Shown piece by piece: positions 32,086 to 40,946 of a stretch of DNA of 46,177 nt (within the stretch, counting starts at the first letter, position 1; each line of letters begins with the position of its first letter). Source of the stretch: Lachnospiraceae bacterium. GTDB taxonomy: Bacteria; Bacillota; Clostridia; Lachnospirales; Lachnospiraceae. Both the position numbers and the translations under genes were made by a program. The DNA is taken from the NCBI GenBank assembly GCA_024699325.1, contig JAILPS010000022.1:1-46177 (forward strand), in the 5' to 3' direction. The notes under the pieces were generated by a model. That model made no database searches. It was not told the origin of the DNA and saw only the letters and a list, made by a program, of their open reading frames with translations.

Positions 32086-33258
32086 TTAGTAATTTGCCTC
32101 GTGTACCTCGAAGAAACTCTGAGGATGCTTACATACAGGGCATACGTCAGGAGCCTCTGTTCCGATAACGATGTGGCCGCAGTTTCTGCACTCCCACATG
32201 GTGACGCCGGACTTCTTGAATACCTCCATGGCCTCAACATTGTGAAGAAGGGCACGGTATCTCTCCTCGTGATGCTTCTCGATGGCAGCCACGCCTCTGA
32301 ACTGCTCAGCTAACTCGTGGAAGCCTTCCTCGTCGGCATCCTTAGCCATCTGATCATACATGTCAGTCCACTCGTAGTTCTCGCCCTCTGCTGCGTGTAA
32401 GAGGTTCTCAGCTGTGTCGCCTAACTCGCCAAGCGCCTTAAACCAGAGCTTAGCGTGCTCCTTCTCATTGTCGGCGGTCTTGAGGAAGAGGGCTGCAATC
32501 TGCTCGTAGCCGTTCTTCTTGGCAACTGATGCGAAGTATGTGTACTTGTTGCGGGCCTGCGATTCACCTGCAAATGCTGTGCGCAGGTTCTTCTCTGTCT
32601 TGGTGCCTGCGTATGGATTCTTAGGCTTCTCAGCCGGGATTACAACCTTCTCGAAGTCTGAAGCAGGGTGCTTGCATACAGGGCAGATGAAATCCTCAGG
32701 AAGCTCCTCACCGACATACTCGTATCCGCAGATACGGCAGCGCCAGATAGTCTGACCGTCCTCTGTCTTGCCAACTGCCTCTGGCTTCGGCTTGATATTG
32801 TCCTGATAGTATGCGTAGGTTGCGCTAGGAGCGTCTGAAAGAACCTCCATATCTGTAACGTCCGCAATAAACATAGTGTGTGTTCCAAGATCCACGCACT
32901 GTATAACCTTACCTGAGAGATAAGCGTTAGTGCCTGCTGTGATGATCATGGTGCCATTGGCAGCCTTCTTGCAGGCTGTGTAATCTGCAAACTTATCCAC
33001 GTCTCTGCCTGACTGGAAGCCAAAATGCTTAAACAGTGAGAAGTCTGCGTCCTCGCTGATTACGGATACGGTGAACACACCTGTGTCCTTAATCATGTCA
33101 TGTGTATAGTTTGCCTTGTTGATGGCTACAGAGATTCTGTTAGGCTCGCTTGTAACCTGAACAGCTGTGTTTGTGATGCAGCCGTTGTCCCTTCCGTCCC
33201 TGTTTGCAGTGATGACAAACAGACCATAACTAAGCTTATACATCGCCTTCTTGTCCAT
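32086..33258 (-). CDS. Four-domain flavin reductase-rubredoxin-rubrerythrin-rubredoxin protein
   Basis: The 390-aa protein joins four redox modules. Residues 1-155 are an FMN-binding flavin reductase-like domain ([21 protein letters not shown]). Residues 170-203 are a rubredoxin (Cys174, Cys177, Cys192, Cys195). Residues 218-345 are a rubrerythrin di-iron four-helix domain with [23 protein letters not shown] and IEKHHEERY ligand motifs. Residues 355-386 are a second rubredoxin (Cys357, Cys360, Cys373, Cys376). Together they could carry electrons from NAD(P)H or flavin to the di-iron site to reduce hydrogen peroxide or oxygen, protecting an anaerobe. AAGGAGG precedes the start. It has its own promoter and an operator-like dyad. 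Confidence 0.93.
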   Translation of the reverse strand: MDKKAMYKLSYGLFVITANRDGRDNGCITNTAVQVTSEPNRISVAINKANYTHDMIKDTGVFTVSVISEDADFSLFKHFGFQSGRDVDKFADYTACKKAANGTMIITAGTNAYLSGKVIQCVDLGTHTMFIADVTDMEVLSDAPSATYAYYQDNIKPKPEAVGKTEDGQTIWRCRICGYEYVGEELPEDFICPVCKHPASDFEKVVIPAEKPKNPYAGTKTEKNLRTAFAGESQARNKYTYFASVAKKNGYEQIAALFLKTADNEKEHAKLWFKALGELGDTAENLLHAAEGENYEWTDMYDQMAKDADEEGFHELAEQFRGVAAIEKHHEERYRALLHNVEAMEVFKKSGVTMWECRNCGHIVIGTEAPDVCPVCKHPQSFFEVHEANY

Positions 33259-33280
33259 GTAAAACCTCCTTCGTTAATTA

Positions 33281-33296
33281 GATTATTCGAATTATC
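33281..33296. promoter_or_regulatory. Operator-like dyad downstream of the rubrerythrin-fusion promoter
   Basis: GATTATTCGAATTATC is a near-perfect 16-bp palindrome (one mismatched pair) located between the -10 box and the ribosome site. It may bind an oxidative-stress repressor, though it is not a standard PerR box. Confidence 0.5.
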
Positions 33297-33307
33297 CTTA
33301 TAATGGA

Positions 33308-33335
33308 ATTATACGGGAATAATGATTAAAGTCAA
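33308..33335 (-). promoter_or_regulatory. Promoter of the rubrerythrin-fusion gene
   Basis: On the minus strand TTGACT (33330-33335) and TATAAT (33308-33313) are 16 bp apart, about 50 bp before the start codon. Confidence 0.8.
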
Positions 33336-33420
33336 TCCGTAATTGAGAAATTTTATCAATTATTTATATACCTATGGTATATAACTTTTAAAAATTCTTT
33401 TAAATATTTAGATAGTGTGA

Positions 33421-33426
33421 TATAAT
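33421..33426 (+). promoter_or_regulatory. Possible -10 box of the folC operon promoter
   Basis: TATAAT at 33421-33426 lies 54 bp before folC. The -35 region 17 bp upstream (TTTTAA) is weak, so the nine-gene operon may be read from a modest promoter. Confidence 0.4.
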
Positions 33427-33479
33427 GAAAGTTGAAGTTTTGACAGGGGTTTTTGCGCCCTTATCTAAGAGGATGATTC

Positions 33480-34697
33480 ATGAGCAGACAGGAAGTTACG
33501 ACATACAGAAACACCATAGATTTGGGACTTATCAGGATGCGAAGGCTCTGTGAACAGCTTTCTGATCCGCAGGATAAGATACCTGTGATTCAGATAGCCG
33601 GAACCAACGGCAAGGGCTCAACCGGCGTGTTTCTTCGAAATATTTTGATAAATGCGGGCCTGAGGGTAGGCCACTATTCATCGCCTGCGGTCATGGATGC
33701 CATGGAGATAATCACCGTAGACGGGCAGAACATATCCCCAGAGGATTATGAGAGGCTTAGGGGGAGAGTGTTGTCAGCCGCAATATACAGAAGCGATGAC
33801 GTTCCCACGGCGTTTGAGACGGAGACGGCCATGGCATATCTGTATTTTGTGGAGAGGGGCTGCGATGTGGTGATTGCCGAGGCGGGGCTTGGCGGGGATT
33901 TAGACGCCACCAACGTGACCGATGCCACCATTGAGAGCATAATAACGCCCATAGGGCTTGACCACACCAAACTCCTGGGAAGAAGCGTCAGGGAGATTGC
34001 CTCCCACAAGGCGGGCATAATCAAACCTGGAAGCATAGTTATAAGCGCTCCACAGGTGCCGGATGCCCTGGAGGTTATAAGAGATAGGGCGAGGTCACTT
34101 GGCTGCAGTTTTTATGAGGCAACGGACGAGCTGGGGCTGTGTGAACATTTAAGCGTCCCATATCAGAGGATTAACGCCATGGTCGCCCAGACCGCTGCCA
34201 CATGGCTTAGAATGAACGCTCTTCTCGGACTCTATAAGGTCAGGGGAGAGGAGTTTGCCAGGGCGATAATCGACGGCATAGAGAATATGCAGATGCCGGG
34301 GCGCATGGAGAGAATTAGCGACGAGCCGGTTATCATAATTGACGGGGCACATAACCCGCCGGCGGCGAAGGCTCTGCGCCAGGCGCTCGATGAAAACTAT
34401 CCCGATGCGAAGCATGCGTATGTTTTTGGAGCATTTAGAGATAAGGATTATATGAAGGTTTTTAAGACTGTGTACGAGGGCGGACCTGTGTATCTGGTGA
34501 CGGCGCCAGGCCAGAGGGGGATGAGCGCTTCGGACCTTCTCACACAGCTTAATAAGGAGGGCATAACTGAGGCGGTGGCTGTAAGCATGGAGGACGCGGT
34601 AGGTTATGCATATTCACAGAAGGACAGGGTGGTTGTGGCATTTGGGTCGCTGTCCTGGCTGGCGGATTTTAGAGGCAGAATTAAGAGTATGACATAG
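33480..34697 (+). CDS. folC: Bifunctional folylpolyglutamate synthase / dihydrofolate synthase
   Basis: The 405-aa Mur-ligase-type enzyme adds glutamate to dihydropteroate and to folates. It has the P-loop IAGTNGKGST, GHYSSPAVMDAMEII, AEAGLGGDLDATNV, and IIDGAHNPPAAKAL in the C-terminal domain, all typical of FolC. The ATG at 33480 follows AAGAGGATG. It is first in a series of nine genes with gaps of 9-27 bp; folP follows after 12 bp, which fits the pathway since FolP makes the dihydropteroate that FolC uses. Confidence 0.94.
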   Translation: MSRQEVTTYRNTIDLGLIRMRRLCEQLSDPQDKIPVIQIAGTNGKGSTGVFLRNILINAGLRVGHYSSPAVMDAMEIITVDGQNISPEDYERLRGRVLSAAIYRSDDVPTAFETETAMAYLYFVERGCDVVIAEAGLGGDLDATNVTDATIESIITPIGLDHTKLLGRSVREIASHKAGIIKPGSIVISAPQVPDALEVIRDRARSLGCSFYEATDELGLCEHLSVPYQRINAMVAQTAATWLRMNALLGLYKVRGEEFARAIIDGIENMQMPGRMERISDEPVIIIDGAHNPPAAKALRQALDENYPDAKHAYVFGAFRDKDYMKVFKTVYEGGPVYLVTAPGQRGMSASDLLTQLNKEGITEAVAVSMEDAVGYAYSQKDRVVVAFGSLSWLADFRGRIKSMT

Positions 34698-34709
34698 GGA
34701 GGACACGAC

Positions 34710-35516
34710 ATGAAGATTGGCAACCGAGAGTACAACCTGTTTAGCAAGACATATATTATGGGCATTTTAAATGTGACGCCGGATTCATTTTCGGACGGCG
34801 GCAAATGGAACCACATGGACACGGCACTTAAGCACGCGGAGGAGATGATGCTTCACGGCGCGGCCATCATTGACATAGGCGGAGAGTCCACAAGGCCCGG
34901 CTATCAGAAGATAAGCGAGGAGGAAGAGGAGGAGAGAATCATTCCTGTAATCTCCGCCATCAAGCAGAGATTTGACATTCCCGTGTCCGTCGACACATAT
35001 AAGGCGGGAGTCGCAAAACAGGCGCTTATCGCCGGTGCGGACATGATTAATGACATCTGGGGGCTGAAGGCTGACCCGGATATGGCCAGAGTTATCGCGA
35101 GAAGCGGCGCTGCCTGCTGCCTCATGCACAACCGCGACAACACCATCTACGTGGATTTCGTGGAGGATGTGAAGAGGGAGCTTATGGAGAGCGTAAGTAT
35201 CGCCCTTGAGGCCGGAATTCCTAAGGATAAGATAATGCTTGATCCAGGTGTTGGGTTTGGCAAGACATACGGACAGAACCTGAAGGCGCTTAAGCATGTG
35301 GAGGATTTTAAGGAGCTTGGATATCCGCTCCTCATTGGTACCTCCAGAAAAAGCGTCATAGGCAACACACTTGACCTTCCTGTAACAGAGAGGGAGGAGG
35401 GTACAATCGCAACCACAGTGCTTGCGGTCAAGGCCGGAGTGGGCATGGTCAGAGTCCACAATGTGGAGGCCAACAGAAGAGCCATCCGCATGACCAGAGC
35501 GATATTAAATGCATAA
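34710..35516 (+). CDS. folP: Dihydropteroate synthase
   Basis: This 268-aa TIM-barrel enzyme condenses p-aminobenzoate with the pterin pyrophosphate; it is the sulfonamide target. It has MGILNVTPDSFSDGG, GGESTRPGY, CCLMHNRD, DPGVGFGKT and the pterin/phosphate-binding LIGTSRKS motif. Length is normal. The ribosome site is GGGAGGAC. It lies between folC and the FolB-FolK fusion, giving three consecutive folate steps in one operon. folE (GTP cyclohydrolase) and a pABA branch are not in the window. Confidence 0.96.
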   Translation: MKIGNREYNLFSKTYIMGILNVTPDSFSDGGKWNHMDTALKHAEEMMLHGAAIIDIGGESTRPGYQKISEEEEEERIIPVISAIKQRFDIPVSVDTYKAGVAKQALIAGADMINDIWGLKADPDMARVIARSGAACCLMHNRDNTIYVDFVEDVKRELMESVSIALEAGIPKDKIMLDPGVGFGKTYGQNLKALKHVEDFKELGYPLLIGTSRKSVIGNTLDLPVTEREEGTIATTVLAVKAGVGMVRVHNVEANRRAIRMTRAILNA

Positions 35517-35530
35517 GGAGTTTTTGGGCA

Positions 35531-37213
35531 ATGGATCACATTAGAATCACGGATCTGGAGATTTACGCCAACCACGGCGTTTTCAAGGAGGAGCAGAAGC
35601 TTGGACAGAAGTTTTTAGTGTCAGTTGACATGGAGCTTGACCTGTCTGAGGCGGCAGCGGGGGACGATCTTACGAAGTCCGTCCACTATGGAGAGGTGGC
35701 CGGTTTTGTGGATAAGTTTATGAAGGAGCACACATTTAAGCTCATAGAGACAGCGGCAGCGTCGCTTGCAAGACAGCTCCTGATCGACAGACCTAACGTT
35801 ATAACAGCCACGGTTTCCATCAAAAAACCATGGGCGCCGGTGGGGCTTCCCCTGGAGACGGTTAGTGCAAGCGTCAAGCGTGGCAGACACCGCGCGGTGA
35901 TCGCCATAGGGTCAAACCTTGGAGACAGGGAGGCTTATGTAAGGGGCGGAATCGCCGATGTGACAGAGCCTGGAACCAGAGTTTTGAAGGTGAGCGAGTT
36001 CTATGAGACGAAACCACTTGGACCTGTGGAGCAGGGGGATTTTATCAACGCATGCATTCTTGTGGAGACGGTTTTAGAGCCTGAGGAGCTTCTTGATCTG
36101 TGCCACAGGGCTGAGCAGAACGCCAAGCGCACCAGGGAGGTTCACTGGGGACCCAGAACCCTGGACATGGACATAATAACCTACGACGATGCCATCATTG
36201 AGATGGACAATCTTCAGATACCGCATCCACAGATGCACAAGAGAAGCTTCGTGCTTAAGCCTATGGCGGATGTGGACCCTGACTGGAGACATCCGAGATT
36301 CTTAAAGACCGTAAGCCAGATGCTAAGCGACCTGCCCTCAGATGTTTCAGACAGACCGCTGTTTGAGCTGGAGGATCTGGTGCTTGTAAGAGAGCTTCCG
36401 GAGGACGGAATTAAGGTCTTATATCAGGGCGTGCCCGGAGCCTACGCTCAGGCTGCCATGTTTAAATTCTTCGGCGAGGATGTCAAAGCCGAGAATGTGG
36501 CGGAGTGGTCCGACGCCGCGAAGGCAGTTGCGGATGGAAGAGCGGACTATGCTGTGCTTCCGATCGAGAACTCCAACGCGGGTATCGTGAGCCAGGTAAT
36601 GGACATATTGCTTGAATACGAGACATATATAGTTGCGGAGGAAATGCTTCCCGTCAAGCACGCTCTCATGGGCGTTCCGGGGGCTAAAATGGAGGACATT
36701 GAGACTGTCTACTCACATCCGCAGGCACTTATGCAGTGCGCCCACTACCTCGACGAGAGGCGTGAGTGGAGGCAGATAAGCCTTAAGAACACTGCCGTCA
36801 GCGCCAAGAAGGTATTAGAGGACGGCGACAAGAGCCAGGCGGCCATCGCCAGCGAGATTTCGGCCCGCATTTACGGTCTCGAGCTTCTCGACACGGGCAT
36901 CAACGACAACAAGAATAACATCACAAGGTTTGTAATTCTGTCCAAGAAGCCCATTGTGCGCTACAGTGCCAGCAAGATAAGCATCTGCGTGGAGTTAAAC
37001 CACGAGGCGGGAGCTCTGTATAAGCTGCTCTCATATATTTCCATATTTGGTCTTAACATGTCCAAAATCGAGTCCCGTCCGATACCGGGCAGGAATTTTG
37101 AATACAGATTCTTCATCGATTTTGAGGGAAATGTGGGCCAGGAAGAGGTTTCAAACGCTCTTCGAATGATCAGGAGGGCGTCCAACAAGTTTTGGTTTTT
37201 AGGCAACTACTAG
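35531..37213 (+). CDS. FolB-FolK-prephenate dehydratase-ACT fusion protein
   Basis: One uninterrupted 560-aa frame holds four domains. Residues 1-117 are dihydroneopterin aldolase (NHGVFKEEQKLGQKF; catalytic Lys in SIKKPWAP). Residues 121-275 are HPPK (AIGSNLGDRE, GPRTLDMDII, IPHPQMHKRSFVLKPM). Residues 296-473 are a prephenate dehydratase (YQGVPGAYAQAAM, LPIENSNAG, catalytic Thr in NITRF at 464-468). Residues 481-560 are an ACT domain with ESRP (514-517), a phenylalanine-binding motif. It should carry two successive folate steps plus the step from prephenate to phenylpyruvate, with feedback by phenylalanine. The usual chorismate mutase partner is absent. The gene follows folP by 14 bp; an AAGGAG lies upstream. 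Confidence 0.92.
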   Translation: MDHIRITDLEIYANHGVFKEEQKLGQKFLVSVDMELDLSEAAAGDDLTKSVHYGEVAGFVDKFMKEHTFKLIETAAASLARQLLIDRPNVITATVSIKKPWAPVGLPLETVSASVKRGRHRAVIAIGSNLGDREAYVRGGIADVTEPGTRVLKVSEFYETKPLGPVEQGDFINACILVETVLEPEELLDLCHRAEQNAKRTREVHWGPRTLDMDIITYDDAIIEMDNLQIPHPQMHKRSFVLKPMADVDPDWRHPRFLKTVSQMLSDLPSDVSDRPLFELEDLVLVRELPEDGIKVLYQGVPGAYAQAAMFKFFGEDVKAENVAEWSDAAKAVADGRADYAVLPIENSNAGIVSQVMDILLEYETYIVAEEMLPVKHALMGVPGAKMEDIETVYSHPQALMQCAHYLDERREWRQISLKNTAVSAKKVLEDGDKSQAAIASEISARIYGLELLDTGINDNKNNITRFVILSKKPIVRYSASKISICVELNHEAGALYKLLSYISIFGLNMSKIESRPIPGRNFEYRFFIDFEGNVGQEEVSNALRMIRRASNKFWFLGNY

Positions 37214-37222
37214 GGAGGAAGC

Positions 37223-38755
37223 ATGGCATTACAACTATTTGCCGCCGTGGACATCGGCTCTTTTGAGCTGGAGCTGTCCATATTTGAGGCTGTTTCGGGG
37301 AAAATCAGATGTGTTGAGAGACAGAGGCATGTGATTGCGCTGGGTTCTGACACATATCAGACAGGAGTTATAAGTCACGAGCTGTTAGATGAATTATGTG
37401 ACACATTAAATCACTTTGTGGACACAATTAGGGTGTATAAGATAGATATGAAGAATGTCTCAGTCTATGCGACCAGCGCTCTAAGGGAGGCCAAAAACAG
37501 GCTTCTGGTGGAGGACCGCATCAGGGTCAGCTGTGGCCTGAAGGTCACCGTTCTCAGCAACTCTGAGCAGAGATTCATGTGCTATAAGGCCATACCTGTG
37601 TGGCAGAAGCAGTTTGACGAGATTATCGAGAAGGAGAGCGCCATCGTAGACGTCGGTTTTGGAAGCATGCAGATATCCCTGTACAACAAGGGTGCGCTGC
37701 AGAGCACACAAAACCTCCACCTCGGAGCACTTCGAACATGGACAATGCTCAACGAGGTGAGCGAGAGCGGACTTAACTCCAGGGCCATCGCCGAGGAGTT
37801 AATCGACTACTCCATCAACAAGTTTAACAACTATTATCTGCAGGATAAGGCCATTAAGAACATCATCGCCATCGGCGACTGCATGAGAATCTTCGCGGCC
37901 AAGATTATGAAGCTGTCACAGGCCGAATCCATAAGCGCCTTGGACTTCATAAACATTTATGAGCAGGTGCTCCCGCTTAGCCCGTCAACGCTGGCGGCCA
38001 AGTACGACGTTCCGTCTGAGTTTGCCAAGCTTGTTATTCCTGTGGCCATGATTTACTACAGAATCATCCGCGTCACGGGCGCTAAGACGCTGTGGATACC
38101 TGTCACATCCCTCTCAGAGGGCATGGCGACGGAGTGGGCCCAGAAGCAGAAGCTTATAAAACTCGACCACGATTTTAACGGCGATATATTGTCATCTGCC
38201 CGCTTCTTAAACAAGAAGTATTCAGGCGACAGAAACCACACGGAGTACATAGAGGACAAATGCATGCTTCTGTTTGACGCGACGAAGAAGCTCCACGGCC
38301 TGGGTAAGCAGGAGAAGCTTCTGCTTCAGCTTGCGGCAATCCTCCACGACTGTGGCAAGTTCGTCAGCATCACGGCGCCGGGACAGTGCGCATACGATAT
38401 AATTATGGCAAGCGAGATATTAGGCATCTCCCACGAGGAGAGAAAAATCGTTGCCAATATTGTCAAATACAACACCATGCCGTTTGACCTCTACGACGCC
38501 CAGATGGGACTTCCGAGAGATCAGTGGATGACGGTGTATAAGCTTACAGCGCTTCTTCGTCTGGCGAACGCCCTCGACAGAAGCCACAAACAGAAGATAG
38601 AGAATGTCCAGGCAACCCTCAAGGGCAACCGTCTCATAATAACGGCGCTCACAGACAGGGATATAGAGCTTGAGGCAGGACTGTTTCACGAGAAATCACG
38701 TTTCTTCTCAGAGGTTTACGGCGTGACGCCTGAGCTTAAGAGAAAGAAGCTGTAG
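37223..38755 (+). CDS. Ppx/GppA-like phosphatase with C-terminal HD domain
   Basis: The 510-aa protein has two actin-like ASKHA halves (about 1-300) and an HD domain (about 320-500; LAAILHDCGKFV). FAAVDIGSFELEL begins the first half, and ATSALREAKN and LSNSEQRFMCYKA correspond to family motifs. The usual GGGS-E phosphate loop reads VDVGFGSMQISL here, with Phe in place of a Gly and Gln where Glu is common. Family members degrade polyphosphate or pppGpp; the altered loop makes activity uncertain. It is followed 17 bp later by ppk1, a classic ppx-ppk pairing, so it probably works in polyphosphate turnover. GGGAGGAAGC precedes the ATG. Confidence 0.87.
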   Translation: MALQLFAAVDIGSFELELSIFEAVSGKIRCVERQRHVIALGSDTYQTGVISHELLDELCDTLNHFVDTIRVYKIDMKNVSVYATSALREAKNRLLVEDRIRVSCGLKVTVLSNSEQRFMCYKAIPVWQKQFDEIIEKESAIVDVGFGSMQISLYNKGALQSTQNLHLGALRTWTMLNEVSESGLNSRAIAEELIDYSINKFNNYYLQDKAIKNIIAIGDCMRIFAAKIMKLSQAESISALDFINIYEQVLPLSPSTLAAKYDVPSEFAKLVIPVAMIYYRIIRVTGAKTLWIPVTSLSEGMATEWAQKQKLIKLDHDFNGDILSSARFLNKKYSGDRNHTEYIEDKCMLLFDATKKLHGLGKQEKLLLQLAAILHDCGKFVSITAPGQCAYDIIMASEILGISHEERKIVANIVKYNTMPFDLYDAQMGLPRDQWMTVYKLTALLRLANALDRSHKQKIENVQATLKGNRLIITALTDRDIELEAGLFHEKSRFFSEVYGVTPELKRKKL

Positions 38756-38772
38756 CAGACCAGGGGGGACAA

Positions 38773-40932
38773 ATGGATTTTAAAAAATACGATTATTACA
38801 GAAACAGGGAGCTTAGCTGGCTCAAATTTGACTATAGAATTCTGAACGAGGCGAAGGATAAGACCAACCCGCTTTTTGAGAGAATTAAGTTTTTAAGCAT
38901 CACGGCGTCAAATCTGGACGAATTCTTCATGGTGAGAGTCGGGTCTCTCACAGATATGAAGAATGCGCAGTACACGAAGCTTGACATCGCGGGAATGACG
39001 GTTGAGGAGCAGCTTGACGCCATCGCCGCAGAGGCCCACGAATTCATGGACGCGCAGTACGGCGCACTAAACAACTCCATAAGACCTGCCATGCAGGCGG
39101 AGCACATAAACATTTTGCGAAACTTCGAGGATCTGACTGAGGAGGAGGCAGAGTATGTGGACAGATATTTTATGGACACAGTCTACCCTGTTTTAACCCC
39201 CATGGCTGTGGACAGCTCCAGACCATTTCCTCTGATACTTAACAAGTCGTTAAACATCGGAGCTCTTCTTATCAAGAACGCCGACAGTTTGATAAACAGG
39301 GGCAAGAAGGACAGGGATAAGGATGACGACGACACGGTGTTTGCCACCGTTCAGGTGCCAAACCTCCTGCCTAGAATTGTCGAGCTTCCCCACAATCAGG
39401 AGGAGAAGAGATATATTCTTCTCGAGGAGATTATCGAGAAGAACCTCAAGAAGCTCTTCCTAAACTACGAAATCAAGTGCGCGTACCCCTACAGGATCAC
39501 CAGAAATGCCGACCTGTCCATCGACGAGGAGGAGGCAGAGGACCTTCTGCAGGAGATTCAGAAGCAGATTAAGAAGCGCCAGTGGGGCAAGGCCATCAGG
39601 CTTGAGGTGGAGAAGGGCGCAAACAAGCAGTTTATCAAGTTCTTAAAGAGAGAGTTAGAGCTTAAGGACGAGAGCATCTATCTTATCAATGGCCCGCTGG
39701 ATCTGACGGTCATGATGAAGGTTTACGGCATGCCAGGCTTTGACAGGCTTAAGAGCAAGCCGTATAAGCCGCAGCCAAGCCCAGCCATCGACCCTGAGCT
39801 TAGCATTTTCGACAATATCAAGAAGGGGGATATTCTCCTTCACCATCCATACGAGAGCTTCGATCCTATCGTGGATTTTGTAAAACAGGCGGCGGTGGAC
39901 CCGGACGTTTTGGCCATCAAGCAGACTCTCTACAGAGTCAGCGGCAACTCGCCGATTATCGCGGCGCTTGCGAAGGCGGCGGACAACGGCAAGCAGGTCT
40001 CAGTTCTGGTTGAGCTCAAGGCAAGATTTGACGAGGAGAACAACATTAACTGGGCAAAGATGCTCGAGAAGAGCGGCTGCCACGTTATCTACGGTCTCGT
40101 TGGACTGAAAACACACTCCAAAATCACTCTCGTTGTTAGGCGCGAGGAGGAGGGCATCTGCAGATATGTGCACCTTGGAACAGGCAACTACAACGACGCC
40201 ACGGCCAAGATTTACACAGATATCGGACTTCTGACCTGCAACAGGCTTATAGGAGAGGATGCAACCGCTGTTTTTAACATGCTAAGCGGTTACTCAGAGC
40301 CTCTTAGCTGGAACAAGCTGGTTTTGGCCCCTATATGGCTTAGAAGCAAGTTCATGGAGCTGATAGACATAGAGAAGAAGCATGCCCTGGAGGGCAAGAA
40401 GGCGAGAATTATCGCGAAGTTTAATTCACTTAGTGACAGAGATATTATCGAGGCGTTATATGACGCGAGCGCCGCGGGCGTTAAGATCGACCTGATTGTT
40501 CGAGGAATATGCTGTCTGAAGACAGGAATCCCGGGCGTAAGCGAAAACATCACCGTCCGCTCGATTGTCGGAGAGTTTTTGGAGCACTGCAGAATATTCT
40601 ACTTCTACAACGACGGTCTGGAGGAGATATACTGCGCGTCCGCTGACTGGATGAGCAGGAACTTAGACAGGCGTGTGGAGATTATGTTCCCTGTGGAGAA
40701 GCAGGAGCTCAAGGAGCGCCTGATGGAGATATTAAACGTTCAGCTTGGCGACAACGTGAAGGCCACGGTTTTGCAGGCCGACGGAAGCTATATCAAGCCT
40801 GACAGGAGGGGCAAGAGCGCGCTGCTTGCGCAGAGCTACTTCTGCGAGGAGGCGGTGAAGGCCGCCAAGAAGGAGGCTGAGGAGAAGAACAACAGACTCT
40901 TCGAGCCCAAGATTAATCCTGAGCTGGATTAG
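38773..40932 (+). CDS. ppk1: Polyphosphate kinase 1
   Basis: The 719-aa enzyme makes long-chain polyphosphate from ATP. N-terminal NRELSWLKFDYRILNEA, LDEFFMVRVG and the PLD-like catalytic halves are present. The phospho-accepting His is in RYVHLGTGNYNDATAK, and the second catalytic His is in GEFLEHCRIFYF. One motif reads RGICCLKTGIPG, with Thr where many family members have Pro. It follows the Ppx/GppA-like gene by 17 bp. Polyphosphate acts as a phosphate and stress reserve. The ribosome site is GGGGGGAC. Confidence 0.96.
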   Translation: MDFKKYDYYRNRELSWLKFDYRILNEAKDKTNPLFERIKFLSITASNLDEFFMVRVGSLTDMKNAQYTKLDIAGMTVEEQLDAIAAEAHEFMDAQYGALNNSIRPAMQAEHINILRNFEDLTEEEAEYVDRYFMDTVYPVLTPMAVDSSRPFPLILNKSLNIGALLIKNADSLINRGKKDRDKDDDDTVFATVQVPNLLPRIVELPHNQEEKRYILLEEIIEKNLKKLFLNYEIKCAYPYRITRNADLSIDEEEAEDLLQEIQKQIKKRQWGKAIRLEVEKGANKQFIKFLKRELELKDESIYLINGPLDLTVMMKVYGMPGFDRLKSKPYKPQPSPAIDPELSIFDNIKKGDILLHHPYESFDPIVDFVKQAAVDPDVLAIKQTLYRVSGNSPIIAALAKAADNGKQVSVLVELKARFDEENNINWAKMLEKSGCHVIYGLVGLKTHSKITLVVRREEEGICRYVHLGTGNYNDATAKIYTDIGLLTCNRLIGEDATAVFNMLSGYSEPLSWNKLVLAPIWLRSKFMELIDIEKKHALEGKKARIIAKFNSLSDRDIIEALYDASAAGVKIDLIVRGICCLKTGIPGVSENITVRSIVGEFLEHCRIFYFYNDGLEEIYCASADWMSRNLDRRVEIMFPVEKQELKERLMEILNVQLGDNVKATVLQADGSYIKPDRRGKSALLAQSYFCEEAVKAAKKEAEEKNNRLFEPKINPELD

Positions 40933-40946
40933 AATTAGAGGTTTTA

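Noticed and set aside
33301-33315. TATAATGGAATTATA near the redox fusion gene as a PerR box
   Set aside because: The arms match a PerR half-site but the spacer is three bases instead of one, and the sequence is mostly the promoter's own -10 box.
36360-36430. The FolK-dehydratase junction as a frameshift or assembly join
   Set aside because: The frame is continuous, codon use is the same on both sides and a plausible linker is present; only reads could show a chimera.
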